A stretch of 64,000 nucleotides of DNA from Polyangiaceae bacterium (GCA_025937835.1 JAICQO010000021.1:1-64000), one strand, 5' to 3'. Positions 33,283-42,618 are shown, numbered from the stretch's first letter. The notes: generated from the sequence alone by a model not told the origin. Translations and numbers: made by a program.

Positions 33283-33452
33283 GCGAGCTTTGCCGCGGAT
33301 AGTCGGCCGCAGCGACCGCGACGTAAAGCCAAAAGCGCCGCCGGAAGCGCGGGGTTACAGCACAGACGGTAGTTTTCCCCCGCAGCCTGCGAGCCCGGCG
33401 TGTCGATCTTCCAAGCTGGGCTAGAGTGCGGCGCGCGTCGGAACGCGCTCGC

Positions 33453-34343
33453 ATGCATCTAGCCTTCGGAACACCGAGAAAACTCCCCAAGGTCAACAGC
33501 CTCGCGGGCCGCGTGGCGGTGCTCGACATCGCGTTCGCCGGCGGCACCTCCGGCGGGGGTTTCGACAAGGTGACTCGGCCGTTCATCGAACGGCTCGGCG
33601 AGCGTCTGGCGGTCTGGGTCGATCACCACGACCACGAAGAACACCCGAACTACGCGCAGGATCGGCGCTTCGTGCTGTCGACCAAGGCCGAGCACGGCGC
33701 GTGCCCGGAAATGATCAGCCCCGAGCTCGTGGCGCGCACCGGTCCGGTGGACACGATCGTGTGTCACACGGACTTCGACGGGCTCGCGAGCGCGGCGAAG
33801 TGGATGCGCGCCGGCGTCGAGCCGTATCCGGGCTGCGACGACGATGCGCGCGCCATCGACACGCGGATGGGCACCCCGAGCCGCGTCGCCGATCGCATCG
33901 ACCGCGCGCTGCGCGGGCGCCCGCACGACATGGGTTTGTTCGGGCTCGTGGTGCGGCTGCTCGCGGGCGGGCTGTCGGACGACTCGCTGTGGACGCCGGT
34001 CGACGCCGCCGCGGCGGAGCTCTTGCCGGTGGAGCGCGAGACGCAGCGCGCCGCCGAGAGCTACAAGCGCGTGCCGCCCGGTGTCGCCATCGTCGACGTG
34101 ACCGAGGGCTTCACGCGGCTCGACAAGACCCTGCTGCTGCTGCTCGGCCAAGAGCGGGAGCCGGTGAGCGTGGTGGTAGACCGCGACAACGTGAGCGTGG
34201 CTGCTCGCTTCGACTCGGGGCTGAACTTCGTGGAGCTGCTCGGGCTGGGCGGCGGCATGCCGACCCGCGTCGCCGTGCCGCGCTCTCGCCTGGACGAAGT
34301 CCTCGCGGCGTTGGGCGTGCCTGCGGGCGCGTACGCGACCTAG
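33453..34343 (+). CDS. Probable DHH-superfamily phosphoesterase-like protein
   Basis: The 296-residue protein has VLDIAFAGGTSGGGFDK near the start, VWVDHHDHEEHP (about residue 55) and IVCHTDFDGLASAAKWMRAG (about 105). The DHHDH and H-x-D-x-D-G pieces recall the metal sites of DHH/DHHA1 phosphoesterases. The typical GGGH near the C-terminus is replaced by LGLGGGMPTRVAV. Nucleotide or cyclic-dinucleotide hydrolysis is a reasonable guess, not a demonstration. ATG 33453 is preferred; GTG 33426 is in frame. Confidence 0.65.
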   Translation: MHLAFGTPRKLPKVNSLAGRVAVLDIAFAGGTSGGGFDKVTRPFIERLGERLAVWVDHHDHEEHPNYAQDRRFVLSTKAEHGACPEMISPELVARTGPVDTIVCHTDFDGLASAAKWMRAGVEPYPGCDDDARAIDTRMGTPSRVADRIDRALRGRPHDMGLFGLVVRLLAGGLSDDSLWTPVDAAAAELLPVERETQRAAESYKRVPPGVAIVDVTEGFTRLDKTLLLLLGQEREPVSVVVDRDNVSVAARFDSGLNFVELLGLGGGMPTRVAVPRSRLDEVLAALGVPAGAYAT

Positions 34344-34401
34344 CCGTCGCGAGCGAGAGTGGTGGCGCCGGGGGCGCGGCTTTGGCAGGCTTTGCCCGCC
34401 G

Positions 34402-36816
34402 ATGACCCCGCTGCTGCGCAAGGTTTCGCTCACCCTCGGGCTGTGTACGCTGACGAAGCTCTCCTGGGCCGCGCCGGCGTTCGCGCCTCCGGGCAAGGGG
34501 CAGAGCGGGCTCGCCGTCGGCAATGACGCGAGCGGCGTGCTGCGCGCCGTGGCCTGCGCGGCCGAGCCATGTCGCGTGGACGGCGGCGTGGCGCTGGACC
34601 TGCCGGCGGCGCTGCGGGCGAACACCGGCCGCGCGCGGCTGTCGGTGGTCGGTATCGGCGGCGGGCGGCGCGCGATCGTCGTCAGCGTGCCCGGCGCGGC
34701 CTTCGGACAGAGCTACGAAGCCGTAGTCGCGATGCCGATCGGCGGGCGCGAACCGCGCGTCGTGTTCCAGGGGCTCACGGGGCTGGTCGAGGGCAGCGAC
34801 GGCGTGCGCCAAGGCAAGAGCGTGACGATCTCGGAGGCGGACGAAGACGGCGCGCGCCGGATCGTCGTCGGTGACGAGCGCGAGGATCTGAACCTGTGCG
34901 GGCGCCGCGCCGTGCTCTCGCCGAGCCTGCTCGACCCGAACGACCTGTCGCTGAAGCCGGCGCGCGTGCAGCGGCTCTCGGCCGCCGAGCGCGAACAGGC
35001 GCCGAAGCTCGCTGCGACGAAGCTGGACACCGCCGCGCCTCCGGCGAGCGCCTCGCTGCGCGCGCTCGGCGCGAGCAGCGCAGTCGGCACGCCGTGGGCG
35101 CTGACGGACGGCAAGCTCGACACGGCGTGGGCGGAGAACCGCGGCGGCAATGGCCGCGGCGAGTTCGTGGTGCTGAGCGCCCCGCAGGAGCTGCCACTCG
35201 CCGGCTTCGATCTCACCCCTGCGACAGGGCGCGGCCCGCGCGACGTGCCGAAGGAGCTGTGGCTGGTCACTCGCGGAGAGGTCTTCCAGGTGACGCTTCC
35301 CCAAGATGCGACGGCGAGCCCGGGCCAGCGCTACCGCGCCATGCTGCCCGAGCCGGTCAGTACGGACTGCGTCGCGCTCGTGATCGAGAGCGGCTTCGAC
35401 GACGAGCCGGACTCCAGGCTCGGCCTCGCCGAGCTCGCGGCGGTCACGGAGTTCGCAGGGCAATCGCCGGAGTCGCTGGTGGCCGCGCTCGCGGGCGGTG
35501 CCGAGCGGGCGCGCGCGGCGGGCGCTGCCTTGCGGGCGCTCGGCGCGCCGGGGTACGCCGCGATCGCGCGCGGCTTCGATGCGCTCGACGCTGGCGGGCG
35601 CTCGGTCGCGCTCGACGCGATCGACAGCGCGCCCTGCGACGTCAGCGGGCCGCTGTACGTGCGCGCGCTCGGCAGTGGCGTCGAGAGCCACGTGCTCCAC
35701 GCTCGTGATCGCATCCCGCGCTGCGCCGAGGCCGCCACGGAGCCGCTGCTCGCGGCGACGTCTGCGGCGCAGGGCGAGGCGCTGGCGCTGTACGGCTCCG
35801 AGCTCGTCACCGTCGCACCCGGGCGCGCGGTCGAGGCGCTGACGCCGCGGCTCGGCAAGCTCGGTCTGCGTGATCGCCGCAGGGTTCGCGTCTTGCTCGG
35901 TCGCGCCGCAGCCGCGCCCGCCGCGGACGCGCCGGTTCGCCGTTTCCTTCAGGACGCGACGCTCGCCCCCGCGGCCACCATCGACCTCTTGCGCGCGATC
36001 GGGCCGCGCATCGGGCATTTCGGCAAGGACGCACAGGTCGCGCTCGCGCGGCTCGCCGCCGATCCCAGCTTCCGCACGCGCTACCTGTTGCTCGAGCCCG
36101 CGGCGGCGCTCGCGGAGAGCGACGCGGGCGCCGCGAACCTGCTCGCGAAGAGCCTGTCCGATGCGCGCGAGCCGCGGCTGCGCACCCGCGCGCTCGAGGT
36201 CGCGCCGCGCTCGGCGGCCTACGCGCCGGCGTTCAGCGCCGCGCTCGCCGACGAGAACGTGCGCGTTCGCGAGGCAGCGGCGTACGCCCTCGGCGAAGGC
36301 CGCTTCACCCGGAGCGGCGGCGCGCTGTCGAAGCTGCTCGAGGACGACGCCTGGCCGATCGCGCGCCGCGCAGCCGCCACGAGCCTCGGCCGCATGCCGG
36401 ACGACGCCGCATCGCGCGCCGCGCTGATCGCGGCGATCGGGGACGAGGCACCCTGGGTTCGCGCGGCGGCGATCGAGAGCCTGGGGCTACGCCGCTCGCC
36501 GGGCGCCACCGACCCGATCCGCGAAAAGCTCGACGAGCGGGAAGAGCGCGTCGAAGTGCGCCGCGCCGCCGCGCTCGCGCTGGGAGCGCTGTGCGATCAG
36601 AACAGCGTCGACCTGCTCGACAAGCTCGCTCGCCGCATCGCCGATCCGATGTCGACCCCGGAGGATCGAGCCATCGGCGAAGCTTCTCTCTACGCGCTCA
36701 TCCAGCTCCACCCGCGGGATCTGGAGGCGCGTCTCGCGCCGCTTTCCAAGGGCCCTTCGGCCTCGGCGGTGCGCCGCGCCCGCGCGCGGATCGGCGCGGG
36801 CTGCGGCGCTCGCTAG
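34402..36816 (+). CDS. Secreted HEAT-repeat protein with discoidin-like domain
   Basis: The 804-residue protein has a signal peptide (about 1-24). A region at about 215-345 resembles a discoidin/F5-8C module (ALTDGKLDTAWAE, FDLTPATGRGPRDVPKEL, VALVIESGF). The C-terminal half is alpha-helical with HEAT/PBS-lyase repeats (about 600-790, for example VREAAAYALGEGR, IARRAAATSLGRMP, VRAAAIESLGLR, VRRAAALALGALC). It probably binds carbohydrate or protein in the periplasm or on the surface. The end is 3 nt from the convergent GYF_2-protein stop. Confidence 0.78.
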   Translation: MTPLLRKVSLTLGLCTLTKLSWAAPAFAPPGKGQSGLAVGNDASGVLRAVACAAEPCRVDGGVALDLPAALRANTGRARLSVVGIGGGRRAIVVSVPGAAFGQSYEAVVAMPIGGREPRVVFQGLTGLVEGSDGVRQGKSVTISEADEDGARRIVVGDEREDLNLCGRRAVLSPSLLDPNDLSLKPARVQRLSAAEREQAPKLAATKLDTAAPPASASLRALGASSAVGTPWALTDGKLDTAWAENRGGNGRGEFVVLSAPQELPLAGFDLTPATGRGPRDVPKELWLVTRGEVFQVTLPQDATASPGQRYRAMLPEPVSTDCVALVIESGFDDEPDSRLGLAELAAVTEFAGQSPESLVAALAGGAERARAAGAALRALGAPGYAAIARGFDALDAGGRSVALDAIDSAPCDVSGPLYVRALGSGVESHVLHARDRIPRCAEAATEPLLAATSAAQGEALALYGSELVTVAPGRAVEALTPRLGKLGLRDRRRVRVLLGRAAAAPAADAPVRRFLQDATLAPAATIDLLRAIGPRIGHFGKDAQVALARLAADPSFRTRYLLLEPAAALAESDAGAANLLAKSLSDAREPRLRTRALEVAPRSAAYAPAFSAALADENVRVREAAAYALGEGRFTRSGGALSKLLEDDAWPIARRAAATSLGRMPDDAASRAALIAAIGDEAPWVRAAAIESLGLRRSPGATDPIREKLDEREERVEVRRAAALALGALCDQNSVDLLDKLARRIADPMSTPEDRAIGEASLYALIQLHPRDLEARLAPLSKGPSASAVRRARARIGAGCGAR

Positions 36817-36819
36817 CGC

Positions 36820-37812
36820 TCAGAGGTTGCCGTTGAGCGGGTCGTTGGCGTTGCCGCCGCTCTTGAACCCGGTAGACGAGCCACCACCGCGCCGAGTCGC
36901 CGGGCGCGAACGCGTGGCCTTCGACGCCTTGCTCGCCTTGGCAGACTTCCCCTTCGCCGACTTCTTGGTCTTGTCGTTGGCGAGGAGCGCGGCCTTCACG
37001 TCCTCCGAGAGGCGATCGCTGCTGGCGCTGTCGTCCTTCTTCTCGGCTTCCGCATTCGCCGCGGCGGGCGCGGGCGTGGGTTCCGGAGCGGGAGACGGCG
37101 CGGGCGCGGGCGGCGTGTACGCCGGAGCCGGCGGCTGCGCAGCCTGAACCTTCGGCTCTTCGATGGCGGCCGTCGGCGGTTGATCGAGGCGAGTCAACGC
37201 GAAGAAGCCGCCGCCCAACACGGCAGCAACGCCGAGCACCGCGCCGATGAGCTTGGTCCGCTTGCCGCGCTTGTAGGAGCCGACGTCCAGATCGATGTCT
37301 CCGAGATCTTGCACCACTGGAACGGTGCTCATCGGACCCGGAGGGAAGGAGGAAGCAGCCGGCCCGAACGAGGGCCGCGCGGCAACGGCGGGCCAGCCAT
37401 CGCTCGACGCGCTCATGGCCGGTGCGGCCTGGGAAGCACGCTTCTTTGCGGCAGCAGCGGCGGCGGCGGCAGCGGCAGCGGCGGCTGCACCACCGGGGAC
37501 GGCCGGCGCCGGCATGGAGGCGCCCGCTTTTCTCGCGGCGGCGGCGCGCGCCGCGGCGGCAGCGGCGGCGGCGGCACCACCGGGAGGCGGCGCGGCTGCC
37601 GGGGCCGGCGCGTGGGACTCGTCCGAGTCATCGCTGAGGCCGGCCACGTCGGCGAGGGTCTGCCACTCGGTCCCGCCGACCTGAATCAGGAAGGTCTTCT
37701 CGTGAACGAGCCCTTGCTGGAACGCCTCGTCCAGTTCCTCGAGGGTCATCAGCCGAACTTCAGCCGAATCGAACTGTACGTACCAACGCTCTTCGTTTTC
37801 GTTGTCAGCCAC
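36820..37812 (-). CDS. GYF_2-domain membrane protein with poly-alanine tracts
   Basis: The 330-residue protein starts with a GYF_2/DUF4339-type domain (about 8-55, WYVQFDSAEVRLMTLEEL and TEWQTLADVAGL). There follow a low-complexity region with runs of 8-13 alanines (about 70-125), one transmembrane segment (about 185-205, IGAVLGVAAVLGGGFFALT), a Pro/Ala linker and a Lys/Ser-rich C-terminal tail. GTG 37812 is chosen since GGAGG sits 8 nt before it; the TTG at 37827 overlaps that ribosome binding site. Related proteins in myxobacteria sit in signalling or motility contexts; function is unknown. Confidence 0.78.
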   Translation of the reverse strand: MADNENEERWYVQFDSAEVRLMTLEELDEAFQQGLVHEKTFLIQVGGTEWQTLADVAGLSDDSDESHAPAPAAAPPPGGAAAAAAAAARAAAARKAGASMPAPAVPGGAAAAAAAAAAAAAAKKRASQAAPAMSASSDGWPAVAARPSFGPAASSFPPGPMSTVPVVQDLGDIDLDVGSYKRGKRTKLIGAVLGVAAVLGGGFFALTRLDQPPTAAIEEPKVQAAQPPAPAYTPPAPAPSPAPEPTPAPAAANAEAEKKDDSASSDRLSEDVKAALLANDKTKKSAKGKSAKASKASKATRSRPATRRGGGSSTGFKSGGNANDPLNGNL

Positions 37813-37875
37813 GCGAGGAACCTCCAATGTCGGCCACCCGTGCAGGGCGAATCCTCAGGCTAGCTCACCTTTACC

Positions 37876-37902
37876 GACCACGCTTTGCGGAAAAGCATGG
37901 TC
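37876..37902. promoter_or_regulatory. Inverted repeat upstream of the GYF_2-protein gene
   Basis: GACCACGCTTT (37876-37886) and AAAGCATGGTC (37892-37902) pair at 10 of 11 positions around a 5-nt loop, about 65 bp before the GTG start. It could be an operator or a leader hairpin. A second perfect 6-bp pair ATGGAC/GTCCAT (37939-37944, 37950-37955) lies closer to the divergent epimerase gene. Confidence 0.4.
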
Positions 37903-38033
37903 ATTCCAACAAGTTACGCACCCTTACTGAATAAATCCATGGACACTGGGTCCATCGGCCGGGAATTTCACCCAGGTCGAAGTGCAGCTCGTTGTGTTGG
38001 GGATGCGGGCGAGCGTGGTAGTTAGCGGACCCC

Positions 38034-39089
38034 ATGCCTGCGCAGTGGACGTTGGTCACCGGTGCCTCGGGATTCATTGGCTCGACGTTGGTTCGCCGCC
38101 TCGTCGAGCGCGGCGAACACGTGAAAGCCTTCGTGCGGCCTGGCTCGAGCCTGGCGCCGCTCCAGGGGCTGCCGGTGGATCGCTTCCAGCTCGCCTATGG
38201 CGACATCAACGTCGGCGACACGGTTTTCCGCGCGCTCGCGAGCTGCGACCGCATGTACCACGTGGCGTCCGTGTTCAGGTACGCGAGCAAGCGCCCGGAA
38301 GAGATCCTGAACCCGACCGTCGCGGGCACGCGCGGCGCGTTGCTCGCTGCCAAGCGCCGCGGCATCGAGCGCGTCGTGGTCACGAGCTCGGCCAGCGTGC
38401 TCGGCGTCACGCACGGCGACGATCCGATGGACGAAGCGCACCCGTTCGGTCTCTCGGATCCCGAGACGTACATCCGCGCGAAGGTCGAGCAGCTTCAGGT
38501 CGTGGACGAGATGATCGACGACGGGTTGCCGGTCGTGACGGTGCTCCCGACCGCGGTCTTCGGCCCTGGCGATCACCGCCCCACGCCGAACGGGCGCACG
38601 CTGATCGACTACCTCAAACAGTCGTTCGGTCGCCGCGTGCCGAGCAGTGACGGCGGAATCTCGGTGGTCGACGTCGAGGACGTCGTGGACGGGCACATTC
38701 AGGCCATGAGCTCGGGCCGCCTCGGCGAGCGCTACATCCTCGGCGGCGAGAACCTCACGTTCACCGACTTCTTCGCCCTGCTCCACGAGCTCACGGGCTT
38801 GGCGGAGCCGGGCAAGTCGCCGTCACCCGGGATGATCCGCCTCGCAGGCTGGCTGATCGAACGCTACGCCGCGTGGACCGAGCGCGAGCCGATCCTCACC
38901 TACCGGCTCGCGCGCGACTACGCTTTCGCGCGGGTTTGGGTCACGAGCGACAAGGCCGCGCGCGAGCTCGGTTATTCGAGCCGCCCGGCGCGCGAGACGC
39001 TGTCTCGCGCAATTCGCTGGTTTCTGGCTAACGGCTACGTGCCGCGCCCGCTCGCCAATCGGGTTCGCCTCGAGCTCCGACCGGTGTGA
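38034..39089 (+). CDS. NAD-dependent epimerase/dehydratase (extended SDR)
   Basis: The 351-residue protein has the Rossmann motif TGASGFIGSTLVRRL (about residue 9), SSASVLG with the catalytic Ser/Thr region, and an active-site Tyr/Lys pair in ETYIRAKVE. It resembles the HpnA-like and dihydroflavonol-reductase-like group of extended SDRs, which act on nucleotide sugars or polyketide/isoprenoid-like ketones. The substrate is not clear. The GTG start of the next gene overlaps its stop (GTGA). Confidence 0.85.
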   Translation: MPAQWTLVTGASGFIGSTLVRRLVERGEHVKAFVRPGSSLAPLQGLPVDRFQLAYGDINVGDTVFRALASCDRMYHVASVFRYASKRPEEILNPTVAGTRGALLAAKRRGIERVVVTSSASVLGVTHGDDPMDEAHPFGLSDPETYIRAKVEQLQVVDEMIDDGLPVVTVLPTAVFGPGDHRPTPNGRTLIDYLKQSFGRRVPSSDGGISVVDVEDVVDGHIQAMSSGRLGERYILGGENLTFTDFFALLHELTGLAEPGKSPSPGMIRLAGWLIERYAAWTEREPILTYRLARDYAFARVWVTSDKAARELGYSSRPARETLSRAIRWFLANGYVPRPLANRVRLELRPV

Positions 39090-39766
39090 CGGTTCGTTCG
39101 GGCTTGCTGTTCGGAGTGGTCGCAGCGTCGATGGCGGCGCTGCCGGCGGCGCTCCGCTCGGGTGAGGGGCTCGTGGTGTGGGCGGCCCTGGCCGGGGCCG
39201 CTGCGGTGTTGCTCGGTCCGGTGCTCGCGGCGCTCCCGCAACTGCGCCCGGTACCGTTGGGGCTCGCGGCCGTGGCGCTCGGCCTCGGGCTCGCGGCCTG
39301 GCCGACGGCGTTGCTTCTTTCCTTGCTGAAATCCGCGACTCACCACCGCCCACTCGGTGCGGTCACGTTCGCCTTCGCGGCCGCAATCTTCGCGCTCGCA
39401 GCGACCGCCGCCGCGCTGCGCTGGCTCACCTGGTTTCAGCGCGAGCGGCCGGACGGATTTGCACAAGCCGCGCGCAGCGCGTTGATCGTGCTGGCCGCGC
39501 TCGGACCGCTCGTCCTCCTCCTGCGGCTGGGTGCCAACACCCAGACACGCGCTCCGCTGTTCGACGCGTCGCTCGCGCTGGGACTTGCGGCGCTGACCCA
39601 GCTGATACCGTGGCCATCGAGAATTCTGCGCTGGGCCGAGCGGCTGGGCGTGCCCGTGTGGGGCGCCGTGGTCGCGCTCGGATTGCTGTCGGCCCACGCG
39701 GCATCCGAGCGCGCCTTCGTCGCATCCCCGGCGCTGCTCTCGCCGATCGCGTGGCTCCTGCGCTGA
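39086..39766 (+). CDS. Polytopic membrane protein coupled to the SDR gene
   Basis: The 226-residue protein is almost entirely hydrophobic, with about six predicted membrane segments rich in Leu and Ala and no conserved charged motif that I recognise. It starts with GTG overlapping the SDR stop, suggesting joint translation. Its function is unknown; a role in the same lipid or polysaccharide step as the SDR is an inference from position. Confidence 0.7.
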   Translation: MTVRSGLLFGVVAASMAALPAALRSGEGLVVWAALAGAAAVLLGPVLAALPQLRPVPLGLAAVALGLGLAAWPTALLLSLLKSATHHRPLGAVTFAFAAAIFALAATAAALRWLTWFQRERPDGFAQAARSALIVLAALGPLVLLLRLGANTQTRAPLFDASLALGLAALTQLIPWPSRILRWAERLGVPVWGAVVALGLLSAHAASERAFVASPALLSPIAWLLR

Positions 39767-39855
39767 GGGCGCCCACCTTCCACCCGAACGAGCAGTCGTT
39801 ACCCGCCGATCCGGAGGGCGGCGGGTGCGGGAAAAACGGTCCATAGTGTTCTCCG

Positions 39856-41070
39856 ATGCGGCCGCGGCGAAGCGTCGGAGAGTCCCTGCTCGCTCGAGCC
39901 GCGCGACTCGTGATTTCGCTGCTCTTGCTGCTCGGACTGGCCGGCAGCGCAGGGGCCCAAGCGGTCGACACGCCGCGCCTCGAGAAGCCGCCAGCCGCTG
40001 CAGCCGAGGTCGCGCCGCACGACGCCCCGCGCCTCGGTAGCGGGCGCCTGGCCCCGACGCCTCCCCCGCACGGCTTCAACGTCTTCGACGGCGGTTGGAT
40101 CCGCTTCTATTACCATCCGTCGGTCCGCGAGCGCGTCCAGCCGCTGATCGAAGAATCCACATTGGTTCGCCGCGAGCTCAGCGAGCGCCTCGGGACACCG
40201 GTGCTCTCGAACGTGCGCGTGGACATCGCGCGAACGCCCGGGGAAATGCAGACCCTGGCTCCCGAGGACGCGCCGTTCCCGGACTATGCCGCCGGCGTCG
40301 CCTATTCCGATATCGACCTGGTGTTGTTGACGATCGCGCCGGTACACCCGACCGATCAGCACGACCTGGTGCAGGTCTTCCGGCACGAGCTCGCGCACAT
40401 CGCGCTCTCGGACGCCACGGCCGGGCAGCACGTGCCGCGTTGGTTCAACGAGGGCTTCGCGGTGCTGGCGTCCAACGAGACCTCGTTCACCCGCCTACAA
40501 ACGCTGTGGACGGCGACCATCGCCGAAACGCTGATCCCGCTCGACCGGCTCGAGCGCGGCTTTCCCTCCGACGAGAGCACCGCGTCGATCGCCTACGCCG
40601 AGTCGGTGGACGTGGTGCGCTTCCTGGTGCGCGAACGCGAGCAGTACCGCTTCCACGGCATGGTCGAGCGCCTGCGCGGCGGCGAGGCCTTCAACTCCGC
40701 GTTGCTCGGCTCGTACGGCATCGACCTCGCGCAGCTCGAACAGGAGTGGCGCGAGGACGTGGCCAAGCGTTACACGTTCTTCCCGGTGCTGTTCAGCGGC
40801 ACCGTGATCTGGGCCGGCATCTTGGGCCTGTTCGTCTGGGGTTGGCGCAAACGCCGCGCCCGCATGAAGACCACGCTCCAGCGCTGGGCCCGCGAAGAAG
40901 CCCGCGAAGAGCAGCTTCGCGCCCGCGCCTCCCGCATGCAGGCCGAACGCGTACACATCGTCCTCGCGCGCGCCCCGCAAGAAAACACGCTTCCGCCCGC
41001 GCCGCCGCCCCCGCCCGAAGCGGAAGTTCCCCGTGTCCAGCACGAGGGACAGTGGCACACGCTCCACTAG
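39856..41070 (+). CDS. Membrane-anchored gluzincin (peptidase MA-like)
   Basis: The 404-residue protein has a signal sequence (about 13-35). Its catalytic domain (about 75-310) carries the zinc motif HELAHIAL (about residue 178) and the third-ligand segment WFNEGFAVLAS downstream, the arrangement of gluzincins of the peptidase MA type (PF13485). One transmembrane segment (about 312-332) follows, then a cytoplasmic Arg/Glu-rich helix and a Pro-rich tail. The active site should face the periplasm. No substrate is known. Confidence 0.85.
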   Translation: MRPRRSVGESLLARAARLVISLLLLLGLAGSAGAQAVDTPRLEKPPAAAAEVAPHDAPRLGSGRLAPTPPPHGFNVFDGGWIRFYYHPSVRERVQPLIEESTLVRRELSERLGTPVLSNVRVDIARTPGEMQTLAPEDAPFPDYAAGVAYSDIDLVLLTIAPVHPTDQHDLVQVFRHELAHIALSDATAGQHVPRWFNEGFAVLASNETSFTRLQTLWTATIAETLIPLDRLERGFPSDESTASIAYAESVDVVRFLVREREQYRFHGMVERLRGGEAFNSALLGSYGIDLAQLEQEWREDVAKRYTFFPVLFSGTVIWAGILGLFVWGWRKRRARMKTTLQRWAREEAREEQLRARASRMQAERVHIVLARAPQENTLPPAPPPPPEAEVPRVQHEGQWHTLH

Positions 41071-41128
41071 TCACAGGGGCCGCACGCGCCGCCCCTCCCC
41101 GCCGAAGTGAATTCGACGCGCGCAGAGT

Positions 41129-41440
41129 CTACTTGCGCTGCACGTGGTGCTGTTCGATGCGGCGGGATTCGTCGATCAGCCGTTCGAAGATGCGGCGCAC
41201 GGTGTCGCCGTCGAGGGGCTCGGGGGCCAGCGAGGCGAGCTTGGCGAGCAGTGTGCGCTCGCGCTCCGGATCGTAGACGGCGAGGCCGCGGGCGCGCTTG
41301 TAGTCGCCGACGGCGAGGACCACGCGAACGCGGTCGGCCACGAGCTCGAGGATGCGTCGATCGATGTCGTCGATTGAACGGCGGAGCTCGTCGATGTCTT
41401 CGCCAGGGGCCGGCATTTCGGGGCCGGGACTATAGCTCAC
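41129..41440 (-). CDS. AroQ-type chorismate mutase
   Basis: The 103-residue protein is a stand-alone AroQ helical domain: IDELRRSIDDIDRRILELVADR (N-terminal helix with catalytic Arg), VGDYKRARGL (Lys), VYDPERE (Arg/Glu) and a final Arg/Glu helix. It converts chorismate to prephenate for Phe/Tyr synthesis. GTG 41440 overlaps the VWA-protein stop by 4 nt; ATG 41416 is an in-frame alternative that would remove the overlap. No other aromatic gene is nearby. Confidence 0.9.
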   Translation of the reverse strand: MSYSPGPEMPAPGEDIDELRRSIDDIDRRILELVADRVRVVLAVGDYKRARGLAVYDPERERTLLAKLASLAPEPLDGDTVRRIFERLIDESRRIEQHHVQRK

Positions 41441-42618
41441 TCGATGACGGTGTTGCAGCCGTAGACGATGGCCACGTTCGCGACCGCTCCGGAGCGGAGC
41501 TCGTCACACGCCGCCCCGCGCAAGGACAGCGCGCTGGCTCCGTCCCATTCCCAGCCGTTTTCCGGGTCGTAGGCGACGACGTTGCCATCGTAATAGACGT
41601 TGACCAGCGAGGCGTCCTCCGGAACCTCGGACAAGCTGAGGTCGCAAGCGATGGCGACTCCGGTGCCGATCTCGAGCAGCGCCTGGCCGAGCGCGGCTTC
41701 GTCTTCGACTGCGAAATAGCGCGGCTCGGCGTCGCGCGCGGTGCCGCCTGCAACCGCGAGCCGGTCGAGGAGCTGCTCGAATGCCCCGGCGCCGGGCATG
41801 CCGACGACGTACGTCGGAACGCCGGCTTCGGCGAGCGCTGAGACCTCGGCGAACGCAGCATCGTCATCGACGCAGTTGCCGCCGGCGCCCTTGCCGACGA
41901 CCGCCGGATCGCAGCACGAGAACTCCACGCCGCACTGCTCGCCTTCGAGGAACGCGCCCTCGATGTCGGGGATGCAGGCTGCCGCGCCGCAGCTCGCGTC
42001 CGGGTTGCAGTTGGGCGCGCCGTCGGTAGCGAGGATCACGTAGGTGCGCGAGCTCGAGCCGACGAGCGAGGGACGCAGCGCTGCCAGCGTCGCGGCGACC
42101 GGGGTGCCGCCGCCGGGTTCGATCAGCGACAGCCGATCGATCAGATGTTGCAGGCTCGGGCCGTTGCGGCTCGAGCCCGGGTTCGGCGCGTCGCCGCGCG
42201 TGAACGGCATGATCTGGCGGCCTGCATCGCAGGTGCTCTCCGACCCGGGGAACGTGGCCGCGCCGTACTCGACGCGGTGCCCGATCGCGCGCAGCAACGT
42301 GACGATCGCGGTCTGCGCCGCCCGCCATTTGCTGCGGGTCTGCCCGGGCAGGGCTTCGAGCATGCTGCCGGAGCCGTCGATCACGAAATAGAGCCGCGGT
42401 ACGTCGATCACCGCGGCGATCTCTTCACCGCCGCAGCCCGTGGGCGGACCGCCGGGGACGGGAATGCCCGTCGGTGCCGGCTCGGCCGTGCGCCCCGGCA
42501 CCGTGAAGCTCGGGGGTGGCGGACGGTCGTCGTCTCTGCCGCCGCAGGCGGAGAGCGACAGCGCGCACGTCGCACCCAACAGGGCACGCGCGATCGGTCG
42601 CGGCTCGACTCGGCGCAT
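41437..42618 (-). CDS. VWA-domain lipoprotein
   Basis: The 393-residue protein has a lipobox (LSACG, about residue 25), a Pro/Thr-rich linker and a von Willebrand factor A domain (about 70-290). The MIDAS motif is intact: DGSGSM, then GGGTPVAATL (Thr) and ATDGAPN (Asp). A cluster of cysteines (CNPDASCGAAACIPD, CGVEFSCCDP) is typical of myxobacterial VWA lipoproteins with disulfides. It probably binds a protein or metal ion at the surface. ATG 42618 is preferred; ATG 42636 is possible. It overlaps chorismate mutase by 4 nt. Confidence 0.85.
   Translation of the reverse strand: MRRVEPRPIARALLGATCALSLSACGGRDDDRPPPPSFTVPGRTAEPAPTGIPVPGGPPTGCGGEEIAAVIDVPRLYFVIDGSGSMLEALPGQTRSKWRAAQTAIVTLLRAIGHRVEYGAATFPGSESTCDAGRQIMPFTRGDAPNPGSSRNGPSLQHLIDRLSLIEPGGGTPVAATLAALRPSLVGSSSRTYVILATDGAPNCNPDASCGAAACIPDIEGAFLEGEQCGVEFSCCDPAVVGKGAGGNCVDDDAAFAEVSALAEAGVPTYVVGMPGAGAFEQLLDRLAVAGGTARDAEPRYFAVEDEAALGQALLEIGTGVAIACDLSLSEVPEDASLVNVYYDGNVVAYDPENGWEWDGASALSLRGAACDELRSGAVANVAIVYGCNTVIE

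Noticed and set aside
34111-36018. Long minus-strand open frame opposite the HEAT-repeat protein
   Set aside because: Arg-rich composition typical of a shadow; the plus-strand gene has a signal peptide and repeats.
37813-37827. TTG 37827 as start of the GYF_2 protein
   Set aside because: The TTG overlaps the GGAGG that is ideally spaced for GTG 37812.
41416-41440. Considering the VWA/chorismate mutase overlap as a gene fusion
   Set aside because: A stop codon separates the two frames and both families have complete lengths.
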